17,504 nucleotides of DNA from Bacteroidales bacterium (lineage in GTDB: Bacteria > Bacteroidota > Bacteroidia > Bacteroidales > UBA7960). Of the stretch, positions 6,217-12,803 are shown piece by piece. Each line of letters opens with the position of its first letter. Position 1 is the first letter of the stretch. The notes under the pieces are model-generated. The model was not told the origin of the DNA. It was given only the letters and a program-made list of their open reading frames with translations, and searched no databases. A program made the position numbers and the translations under genes. The DNA lies in assembly GCA_007128045.1 (NCBI GenBank), contig SKYG01000281.1:1-17504 (forward strand), written 5' to 3'.

Positions 6217-8874
6217 TTAATGAACGATAATATGTTCAGAATGAACATGGTGTGCTTTGTTCAGATGCAGCAAATAGATTCCGGCAGGAAGGGTCAGGTC
6301 ATAAACATGTGTCCCTATGTCAACATGGTATTCCAATACCAGCCGGCCATTCATGTCGAACAAACGTAGTTTGGTGTTCTCCATATAACAGTTCAGGTTC
6401 AGGGTGTTGTCATGTACCCAGACATCTGCTACTGTGGTTTCTTCAGGGATCATTTCCTGCTCCTGACGCCCGCCAATTATTAGCTCAAACCTGGAAACAT
6501 CATCACTGGAGCATGATGTAAAGGTATATGGCTTCCCCGCTTTGAGATGGTGTTTGATGTTTTGCTGCAGGTCGTGCAGCAGCAAGGGGATGTTCGCGGC
6601 GTTCTTTTCAAGCTTGATGCGGAAGGTGTTGCTGTCATTGTTTTTTTGGAAGCAGTATGGTATATGCCCATGAGCGCTGTTGGCGCCGATGGCATGAACC
6701 AGCAGCTTCTCCCCATTTACTGCTGCATAGAACACAGGGGCATCGCCCGGGCGAAAGCGAGAATGGTAGCGGTTGTCGAAGCCATGGCTCATACCCTCAC
6801 CCTGTTCGGGTACCAGGCGTATGTAGGCGCGTTGGCGGGAGGATCCTTTCAGTGGCAGTGCTGCCATGCCTTCTGCATCGGGCACGCTTTCCTGGTTGCC
6901 GGGTGCAGCGTCCTCAACAGGATGTGCCGACAGGATCATATAGTCGCTGTTTCCCTTTGGACGGGATTTGGTGGTTTTCTGTGCCGGGTCGTGGTGTGTC
7001 CGCGCAGCCTTTCCGATGGTCAGGGAGGCGTTGTCTGTCAAAGCTTCAACAAAGAATGCCGTTGATGGGGGTATGACCTGCCCTTCTAAATAGGCGCTGT
7101 AGCTGCCATCTGCCTCTACCCAGTATTGCGGGGTGTAGCTGACGGAGGAAGAGCTCCAGTGCTCGTCGTTGTATGCCAGACCACTTGTGTAGGGGTTTCC
7201 AATCAGGTGCCAGCCTGGTCCGTGCTCTGCATCTGTGTGGCCGCGCGACAATCCATCCCAGGTATGGTTTCCGGAAAAAAGAACGCCGGAATAGCTGTAC
7301 GTGGCATCTGTCTGCGGGGCGAAAAGATAGCCCTGGCCTGGCTCGAACCGCTCGTGGCCAAAGTGTTGGCCTTTGTGATTTATCCATTGGTCGGCCTGCT
7401 CATCCCATCGGTACAGGTCGTAACCGGAGCCCTCATCCAGGGCGCTGAGGAAGGCGTCGACAGACTGTTCGCCGGTGGGTGGCGATATCCAGTACCAATG
7501 GTCAGGTGCGGGCGATTTTTGTGCCCACCCCTCCGATGCAGGGATGTATTGCTCTACCGTAGCCTCCAGATCATCATTGTCGTGTATGAGTGATGCCGTG
7601 CCGGCAGGAGACGACCTGACCAGGATGCCGGAAACACCTGCGTCGTTGTAGATGGAGGTGGCCGTCAGACGCCCGGCAGGCTCTATCGTGAGACCTCCCG
7701 GAACCTCCGTCAGCCCTCCCACCGGCCCGGCACCCGGCTCCAGATCCGGCACCCTGAATGCCTGCCCGTAAGCCGTTCCCGCCTCACTCGTGGCATACGC
7801 CCGGAAATAATCACCATCCTCAACATTATGACCACTATTTGTTCTAAAAACGAAAAATGAATCCGATAAATCAGTTGTTGAAAAAATATCCGAATGGTTG
7901 TTCATGGTGGGATTTTCGTCTTTACCAACTATAGCGCCCCTGTCTGTTACAGGCATGTCGCCCTCATCGGATATATTATTATATGTAACTGCAAATAATT
8001 TTGTGGAGTTCCATCCGGGAACATCAAACTCCCCGGTACTTACTGTGGGCAGTACGGTTTGGGTTGAGATCACGGAGAGTTGGTTGATGGTTGTTGGTTC
8101 GTTGAGTATAGCATGTCCGCTGATGATGATGTTCTCGGTTGTTTGTGCCGGGGTGGTGAAGGCATGTTTGTGTGTTTTGCTGTTCCAGTTGTGGTTATCG
8201 GACCAGTTTCCGTTGCCGCTGAAGTGGTATGCGGCAAGCTGTCTGCTTTCGACCGGAACGCCTGATGCCGGGGTGGAGCTGTTTCGGGGTACTTCGGTAC
8301 TGCCGTTGCCATCATATGTTGAGGAAGTGTTGTTGGCACGGCGTACGATTACCTGGTTGCCACTGTCGTGAAAGGCGAATTCAGGGTTTGTGCTGGCAAA
8401 ATGGTGGGGATGTCCGTCGTTGCTAAGGCTGGCACGAAACCCTGCTATCCGGATCCACGCATCGGAGATGATGGTCATCTTCTCACCATTGCCAGGCGGG
8501 TTGGTGATGGCCCAGTTTAACTGCCTGTTGGGGATGACGCCGGTTACCGTACAGTCATTGTCTGAAAAGAACGCTGCATGATGTTTTGTTTCAGCCCCGA
8601 TGCCGGTAATGGTAAAGTCATCACAGAGAAAATCGCCGCTGTTCAGGATGTCGTTGTTAAATGCCAGCCTGACCTGCATCATATACAGGGCGAATTCCTC
8701 CGTGTGGGGAGCTGCACGAAGGTATATGTCCCACTCGAAAGTGGTTTCATCGGTTTGCCTGAAGTTCTTAATCGCCACATCGTAGCCATATTCCTGGCAG
8801 AGGCCATGTGCAGCAACCAGCATAAAACATGCGAAAAAACACAAGAGTCGTAATTTCCGGCAGTATGTATTCAT
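6217..8874 (-). CDS. Large multidomain protein secreted by the type IX system
   Basis: This 885-residue protein has a signal peptide (LRLLCFFACFMLVAAHGLC, cut near residue 26) and ends in a T9SS type A sorting domain (about 808-885): LRLFDMNGRLV, then AGIYLLHL and the final HIIVH. The sorting domain is normally removed on export through the outer membrane and the protein released or anchored. Residues 29-180 form a beta-rich domain (FEWDIYLR, MMQVRLAFNNDILNSG, TIISDAWIRIAGFRASL) like the N-terminal domain of many T9SS cargoes and somewhat cohesin-like in pattern. Residues 210-270 contain GNGNWSDNHNWN, a region often seen before a beta-helix-like stretch in T9SS proteins. Residues 385-450 (GGLTIEPAGRLTATSIYN) and 480-625 (GYLFAP, GWHLIGNPYTS) match repeated beta modules of T9SS cargoes. 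No catalytic domain is recognised, so an adhesin or structural role is likely. It lies 124 bp after the dockerin-like gene on the same strand. Confidence 0.88.
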   Translation of the reverse strand: MNTYCRKLRLLCFFACFMLVAAHGLCQEYGYDVAIKNFRQTDETTFEWDIYLRAAPHTEEFALYMMQVRLAFNNDILNSGDFLCDDFTITGIGAETKHHAAFFSDNDCTVTGVIPNRQLNWAITNPPGNGEKMTIISDAWIRIAGFRASLSNDGHPHHFASTNPEFAFHDSGNQVIVRRANNTSSTYDGNGSTEVPRNSSTPASGVPVESRQLAAYHFSGNGNWSDNHNWNSKTHKHAFTTPAQTTENIIISGHAILNEPTTINQLSVISTQTVLPTVSTGEFDVPGWNSTKLFAVTYNNISDEGDMPVTDRGAIVGKDENPTMNNHSDIFSTTDLSDSFFVFRTNSGHNVEDGDYFRAYATSEAGTAYGQAFRVPDLEPGAGPVGGLTEVPGGLTIEPAGRLTATSIYNDAGVSGILVRSSPAGTASLIHDNDDLEATVEQYIPASEGWAQKSPAPDHWYWISPPTGEQSVDAFLSALDEGSGYDLYRWDEQADQWINHKGQHFGHERFEPGQGYLFAPQTDATYSYSGVLFSGNHTWDGLSRGHTDAEHGPGWHLIGNPYTSGLAYNDEHWSSSSVSYTPQYWVEADGSYSAYLEGQVIPPSTAFFVEALTDNASLTIGKAARTHHDPAQKTTKSRPKGNSDYMILSAHPVEDAAPGNQESVPDAEGMAALPLKGSSRQRAYIRLVPEQGEGMSHGFDNRYHSRFRPGDAPVFYAAVNGEKLLVHAIGANSAHGHIPYCFQKNNDSNTFRIKLEKNAANIPLLLHDLQQNIKHHLKAGKPYTFTSCSSDDVSRFELIIGGRQEQEMIPEETTVADVWVHDNTLNLNCYMENTKLRLFDMNGRLVLEYHVDIGTHVYDLTLPAGIYLLHLNKAHHVHSEHIIVH

Positions 8875-8903
8875 AGGTACAGATTTGTATGTTCCTCCGT
8901 AAT

Positions 8904-8943
8904 CAATTCAACGATTCAACGATTCAACGATTCAACAATTCAA
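8904..8943. repeat. 8-bp tandem repeat array B (CAATTCAA/CGATTCAA x5)
   Basis: Five consecutive 8-bp units on the plus strand: CAATTCAA, three CGATTCAA, CAATTCAA. On the minus strand these read TTGAATTG and TTGAATCG, the same family as the other arrays. It lies between the dockerin-like and T9SS cargo genes, 30 bp ahead of the T9SS cargo start codon in the direction of transcription. Confidence 0.85.
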
Positions 8944-8971
8944 CAGGACAGGCCCAGTCCTATCCCTACAA

Positions 8972-8987
8972 CAACTCAACAACTCAA
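8972..8987. repeat. 8-bp tandem repeat array C (CAACTCAA x2)
   Basis: Two perfect CAACTCAA units (TTGAGTTG on the minus strand), preceded by a partial unit ACAA. It is separated from array B by 28 bp and touches the GC-rich hairpin at the end of the dockerin-like gene. Confidence 0.65.
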
Positions 8988-8988
8988 C

Positions 8989-9011
8989 GGCGCCGCCTCT
9001 ACGGCGGCGCC
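8989..9011 (-). terminator. Perfect GC hairpin across the stop codon of the dockerin-like gene
   Basis: GGCGCCGCC (8989-8997) and GGCGGCGCC (9003-9011) are perfect reverse complements around the loop TCTAC (8998-9002). The 9-bp all-GC stem would be very stable. On the minus strand the stop codon TAG (9001-8999) lies in the loop, so the hairpin forms from the last three codons and the first bases after them. It is not followed by a clear T-run, so it could equally be an mRNA-stabilising or attenuating element between the two minus-strand genes. Confidence 0.5.
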
Positions 9012-9775
9012 ACCACCCCGATACCTTTGCGAACATTATCGATTACCAGGCTTAGGTCGTTGATGTCTATGAACCCGTCCCCGTTGATGTCTGCAGGCAA
9101 ATAGCCTGTTGCGCCTTGCCTTACCTGGTCTATGGTTACCGACAGGTCGTTGATGTCGACAAAGCCATCCTGGCTGATATCTCCGGCAAAGAGGCCGTAC
9201 CTGTTGTTTCCTAATAGAGCCAGGTTGTTTCCGTATGCCTTGGTGTCAGAGGTGGTAAAGTCGTAGGCTACCGTTGCTGTTCCTGCAAAGCATACCGGTT
9301 GGGCACTAACAGTTTTAAGGTGGTTTCGTGTTTTGATCACGATATGGTATTCTTCTTGCAGGGCGGCAGATAACTGGAATGCTGCTGTTCCGTCTTCGTG
9401 AAGGTCTACCCATCCACTTGTAACCAGTGTATTAAAATGTTTCTTGTCACGTAATTCGACAAGTATCCTGTCTGCTACTGGCGCTGCATAGAGGTCGGTA
9501 ACTTCTCCGTTTAGCAGATGTTGTGTGCGCTGCATTTTGTCGTGTTCGGCCTGATAATACCCTTGAAGCAAGACGGTAATGATCGCTTCGCGTGGATTGT
9601 CACAGACGGGGAAGCCCTGGTTGCACCATGCTGCCTGGCATGTCATTATAGCAATGAATGCGGTGATGATGGTGCGGAATGGTGTTGAATTGTTGAGTTG
9701 TTGAATTGTTGAATTGTTGGAGGGTGCATTATTGCATGGACTGATAATCAAGTTATTGAGAAATATTTTATACAT
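8999..9775 (-). CDS. Secreted protein with dockerin-like calcium-binding repeats
   Basis: This 258-residue protein ends in two EF-hand-like repeats of dockerin type: D199-x-S-x-D203-GFV-D207-IND210-L and D229-x-N-x-D233-GFI-D237-IND240-L, each followed by a short helix. These should bind one calcium ion each. Ahead of them is a beta-rich region (about 100-195: RILVELRDKK, DGTAAFQL, YHIVIKTRNHLKTVSA, AYDFTT, RYGLFAGDI) that resembles the VELRD...RHRNHLG region common near the end of Bacteroidota T9SS proteins. There is no T9SS sorting domain after the repeats. The only upstream ATG (9775) gives an N-terminus whose codons about 20-31 are written by 8-bp repeat array D; the real signal-peptide core seems to be RTIITAFIAIM (34-44), an unusually late position. 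The next ATG (residue 44) would destroy it. It is probably co-transcribed with the T9SS cargo gene downstream. A scaffold-binding or calcium-stabilised role is inferred. Confidence 0.8.
   Translation of the reverse strand: MYKIFLNNLIISPCNNAPSNNSTIQQLNNSTPFRTIITAFIAIMTCQAAWCNQGFPVCDNPREAIITVLLQGYYQAEHDKMQRTQHLLNGEVTDLYAAPVADRILVELRDKKHFNTLVTSGWVDLHEDGTAAFQLSAALQEEYHIVIKTRNHLKTVSAQPVCFAGTATVAYDFTTSDTKAYGNNLALLGNNRYGLFAGDISQDGFVDINDLSVTIDQVRQGATGYLPADINGDGFIDINDLSLVIDNVRKGIGVVAPP
9685..9720. repeat. 8-bp tandem repeat array D (TTGAATTG x4) inside a coding region
   Basis: Four units, TTGAATTG, TTGAGTTG, TTGAATTG, TTGAATTG, plus a partial TTGG. The array is inside the 5' end of the dockerin-like gene and encodes the low-complexity NNSTIQQLNNST stretch. 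It is in the opposite orientation to arrays B and C at the other end of that gene, so the gene is bracketed by inverted copies. Confidence 0.85.
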
Positions 9776-9910
9776 GTTGCTGTTCTCTATAAAATATAAA
9801 ATATGCTATTAAAAGCATATATTATATAATTAAAAACATTATATAAAAATCAAAAATATAAATAATAATTAATAAAACAACAATAAATACAAATAAAATG
9901 GCTTGTTTAT

Positions 9911-9943
9911 GGTTTAAGGTTTAAAGTTTAAGGTTTAAGGTTG
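9911..9943. repeat. 7-bp tandem repeat array (GGTTTAA x4)
   Basis: Four heptamers, GGTTTAA, GGTTTAA, AGTTTAA, GGTTTAA, and a partial GGTTG. It lies about 170 bp ahead of the receptor start codon, upstream of the candidate promoter. Unit sequence differs from both the 8-bp family and the GTCAAAG heptamers. Confidence 0.8.
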
Positions 9944-10020
9944 TTGATCTGATTATTGGTTTCCCAGGTGGAGACGGTGTTTTATCGCACTTTTATTTTG
10001 AGACATTCTTCCCAGAGAAA

Positions 10021-10052
10021 TTGCCGTCATGCGAAATCACTTGACATATTTG
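10021..10052 (+). promoter_or_regulatory. Candidate promoter of the receptor gene
   Basis: TTG (10021-10023), a 21-bp spacer and CATATTTG (10045-10052) match the Bacteroidota -33/-7 pattern (TTTG, TAnnTTTG) with one mismatch in the -7 box. A TTGACA (10041-10046) followed 17-19 bp later by TTTATAAA overlaps it and is an alternative. The start codon is 64 bp downstream of the -7 box. Confidence 0.3.
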
Positions 10053-10115
10053 TTTTAACAGGTTTTATAAAACTTTGTTGGTCGTCAGTTGTTTATTTTC
10101 AAACAACCGAATCTT

Positions 10116-12665
10116 ATGGGTTTTATAAAACAAGTCTTAATCAGTGTTTTTTTTAGCTTTCTTTTTATCGCCACACATGGCCGCGACATAAAGATCACAG
10201 GCCAGGTGGTCGACAACGAAACCAACGAGGCCGTCCCATTCGCGACGGTGGCCTTCTACGAAAGCGGCAACTCTCAGCCACTCGACGGCACCACCACCGA
10301 TATCGATGGCAACTTCTTCCTACAGATCAACCCAACAGGTGATCACCATCTGGTGTTTTCTTTTATTGGGTACAGTTCCATAGAGGTACCTCTGGATATC
10401 TCCCCTGGGATGGATGAGCTGCCAGTCGGGAGGGTACGTATGGCCCCGCTGGCAGTAGAGCTCCAGGAGGTTGAAGTGGCAGCCATGGCGAGGACTGCTG
10501 TGAACAGGATGGATCGTGTAAGCTACCGCGCTGAGGATTTTGAAACGGCACGCGGGGGGACGGCCGCCGACCTGCTGTCGCGCCTGCCCGCTCTTTCTGT
10601 GTCGCCCGAAGGCGAGGTGAGTGTAAGGGGTACGACAGACTTTGTCGTATACCTGAACGGGCGTCCGACACAGATCGAGCCCGACGTATTGCTTGCACAG
10701 CTGTCGGCAGCTTCCATTACAGGTATCGACATCATTACGGTTCCATCTGCGGCCTATGATGCCCAGGGGAAAGGTGGAATCATCAATATTACGACATCCA
10801 GGGAAGAGCAGCAGGGCTTGTCGGTAAATATTGACAGCAGGCTTGGAGGGTCTCCCTGGGGCAACAGAATCGATGGGTTAACCGAAGACAGGTTGAATGA
10901 TGATCGCTATGGTGGCGGCTTCAGTCTGATTTACTCTGAACGGAATTATGCTGTGTACGGTGGGCTCAGCTACGACTACCGCAACCTTCACGGCTCTCGG
11001 ACAGGCACCGGCCGCATCCTCGATCCAAACACCGGAAACTATAAGATCATGGATGCAGGAGGCCTGAAGCCCGAATGGCATGAAAACATATCTGCCAACC
11101 TGGGGTTCGAAAGAAGCATAAACGACCGGTCTGACATCGCAGCATCCTATTATTTTGGGAGCCGCCTGGAGGGCCGTACAGCCAACTACCTGTACAATAA
11201 CTACTTTACAGACAATCCGGCACTGAATGCTTCCGGTCCCAGATGGGATGAGAATTTCACATTGAATCCCAACACCGGATTGCGAAAGGGCTTTTTCAAT
11301 ACCGTAAACCTGGACTATAACACGCAGACACCTTCAGGCAGCAACTGGTCGCTTGGGGGGTTGTATGAGTATACTACATTGAATCACGATATCGACAATC
11401 CGAATATTGCCTACGACCCTGATCGTGATGCCCTGACAGGACATGTGTCGCATTACATGCAGAAGGACAAGACGCCATTACATGGCTTCAGGCTGACAGC
11501 CGATTATAACAAGCTGCTCGACAACGGGTTGACATTTAGTATGGGCGTTCAGCCCCAGTATCTTGTCATTGCCGGAGACTTTGGCTACGACACCCTGAAT
11601 GTGGCTGCCAATCAGTGGGGCTCATACCAAAGCCTGGAAAACAGCTCCGCCCTGCGTCGGGGAATCCTCGCTGCATATGTTGATGGTTCCGGACAATGGA
11701 ATGGATTGCAATATAAAGTAGGACTGCGCGCGGAGCATACCGACCAAAGCCTGGAGATAGACAACCCAGACTATTTCAACCTGTTTGAAAGGCCTGTGCA
11801 AGACCGTTACCTGGTGCAGCAGACCGACCTGTTTCCCAGCTTGCATGCCTCGTACAGACTTGGTGATCATGATGTGCTAAGTCTGGCCGCCAGCCGGCGT
11901 ATCAGCCGGTCGCCGGTAAAAAACATGTTTCCCTTTCTTTACAGAAGACACCTGGAGGTTTATGTTGTAGGTGACCCGGCATTAAAACCAGAATATATTC
12001 AAACAGCAGAGCTATCCTACAAAAAGAATTTTAATAACCAGCAAGTAAACCTGACCGGGTTTTACAGGGATGTTACCAATGCTGTGTTTCGTGTAAATAC
12101 AGTGTTTCCCGACGAGCTGGTGCTGATCAGGAGCTTTACCAATGCCGGAAAGACCACCGCTGCCGGTGGCGAACTTAGTGCCAACCTGGAATGGGGAACC
12201 CGTGCTAAGTTGTTTCTTGGTGCATCAGTATATCATTTTCATGTAGATGCCGATATTTTCGGATACCGGGAGGATCACCAGTCAGTAAACTGGAACCTGA
12301 AAGGTAGCGGCAACATCATGCTGGGAACACAATTCCGGTTGTCGGCCGACTTTGACATACGCTCAGCGGAGGTTACGGCACAGGGGAGAAATGAGTTGTT
12401 TTATATGACGAACGCGGCCCTGAGCTTTACCCCATCCAACTTCAGGGCATGGACATTCAACCTCAGGGTGCTGAATATTCTGGACTCCAACAACAGGGTG
12501 CTGTCGACCAGAGCCTATGATGCAACCGGAGTACAGATATTTTACCAGGACACGGACTTCTATTATTATGGCCCCATCGCCGAGCTGATGATCTCCTATA
12601 GCATCAACCGCAGTAGCAGATCAACACCAAAAGACCGCGAAGGATTTGGAAGAGACGAATTTTAA
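10116..12665 (+). CDS. Outer-membrane TonB-type receptor (CarboxypepD_reg, plug, beta-barrel)
   Basis: This 849-residue protein has a signal peptide (MGFIKQVLISVFFSFLFIATHG), a CarboxypepD_reg-like beta-sandwich (about 25-110: ITGQVVDNETNEAVPFATV, TTDIDGNFFLQI, FSFIGYSS), a plug domain (about 113-228: VELQEVEV, TAADLLSRLPALSV, GEVSVRGTTDFVVYLNG, GGIINITT) and a long barrel (about 232-849) rich in alternating aromatic strands. This is the architecture of the Bacteroidota outer-membrane beta-barrel family (OMP_b-brl_3, PF14905), related to TonB-dependent receptors, often 800-900 residues. No SusD partner is adjacent, so glycan uptake by a SusCD complex is not indicated; the substrate is unknown. 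ATG at 10116 starts the signal peptide; a TTG nine codons upstream also keeps the frame but adds a non-signal extension. The gene is divergent from the dockerin-like/T9SS pair and 138 bp from the next gene. Confidence 0.92.
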   Translation: MGFIKQVLISVFFSFLFIATHGRDIKITGQVVDNETNEAVPFATVAFYESGNSQPLDGTTTDIDGNFFLQINPTGDHHLVFSFIGYSSIEVPLDISPGMDELPVGRVRMAPLAVELQEVEVAAMARTAVNRMDRVSYRAEDFETARGGTAADLLSRLPALSVSPEGEVSVRGTTDFVVYLNGRPTQIEPDVLLAQLSAASITGIDIITVPSAAYDAQGKGGIINITTSREEQQGLSVNIDSRLGGSPWGNRIDGLTEDRLNDDRYGGGFSLIYSERNYAVYGGLSYDYRNLHGSRTGTGRILDPNTGNYKIMDAGGLKPEWHENISANLGFERSINDRSDIAASYYFGSRLEGRTANYLYNNYFTDNPALNASGPRWDENFTLNPNTGLRKGFFNTVNLDYNTQTPSGSNWSLGGLYEYTTLNHDIDNPNIAYDPDRDALTGHVSHYMQKDKTPLHGFRLTADYNKLLDNGLTFSMGVQPQYLVIAGDFGYDTLNVAANQWGSYQSLENSSALRRGILAAYVDGSGQWNGLQYKVGLRAEHTDQSLEIDNPDYFNLFERPVQDRYLVQQTDLFPSLHASYRLGDHDVLSLAASRRISRSPVKNMFPFLYRRHLEVYVVGDPALKPEYIQTAELSYKKNFNNQQVNLTGFYRDVTNAVFRVNTVFPDELVLIRSFTNAGKTTAAGGELSANLEWGTRAKLFLGASVYHFHVDADIFGYREDHQSVNWNLKGSGNIMLGTQFRLSADFDIRSAEVTAQGRNELFYMTNAALSFTPSNFRAWTFNLRVLNILDSNNRVLSTRAYDATGVQIFYQDTDFYYYGPIAELMISYSINRSSRSTPKDREGFGRDEF

Positions 12666-12685
12666 TGGAGAAATCAATCGATTAA

Positions 12686-12716
12686 TATGTTCTTTCATAG
12701 AAATCATATAACTTTG
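12686..12716 (+). promoter_or_regulatory. Candidate promoter of the acyl-CoA ligase gene
   Basis: TAACTTTG (12709-12716) is a perfect match to the Bacteroidota -7 box TAnnTTTG. TATG (12686-12689), 19 bp upstream, matches the -33 TTTG at three of four bases. It implies a leader of about 80 nt. Confidence 0.45.
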
Positions 12717-12764
12717 AATAATGGTTTACTTTACATATTAATTAGAATCTGTCAATAAAGTCAA

Positions 12765-12781
12765 GTGTCTGACCCAGACAC
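12765..12781. promoter_or_regulatory. Perfect 17-bp dyad in the leader of the acyl-CoA ligase gene
   Basis: GTGTCTG (12765-12771) and CAGACAC (12775-12781) are perfect reverse complements around ACC. The dyad ends 22 bp before the start codon and lies downstream of the candidate promoter. It could be an operator for a dimeric regulator (fatty-acid genes are often controlled by TetR- or GntR-type proteins) or an RNA hairpin near the ribosome-binding region. It is not followed by a T-run, so a terminator is less likely. Confidence 0.45.
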
Positions 12782-12803
12782 CAATTAAACAGATGTTTAT
12801 TCT

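Larger units (their letters stand above)
9776..10115. other. AT-rich divergent intergenic region
   Basis: This 340-bp gap separates the minus-strand dockerin-like gene from the plus-strand receptor gene. Bases 9785-9900 are almost only A and T. They contain a dyad ATATGCT (9801-9807) / AGCATAT (9814-9820) with a 6-nt spacer, which could be a regulator site or a chance hairpin in AT-rich DNA. A heptamer array follows at 9911-9943 and a candidate promoter at 10021-10052. No convincing gene is present; short open frames here have no recognisable product. Confidence 0.7.

Noticed and set aside
6547..7065. Long plus-strand open frames opposite the T9SS cargo gene (also 7126-7593 and 7898-8371)
   Set aside because: They are antisense to a protein with clear signal peptide, repeated beta modules and sorting domain, and their translations show no recognisable domain or normal composition.
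8904..8987. CRISPR array
   Set aside because: The repeats are 8-bp direct tandem units without spacers; no cas gene is in the window.
10089..10115. TTG start nine codons ahead of the receptor signal peptide
   Set aside because: It adds polar residues ahead of a normal signal peptide that already begins with ATG at 10116.
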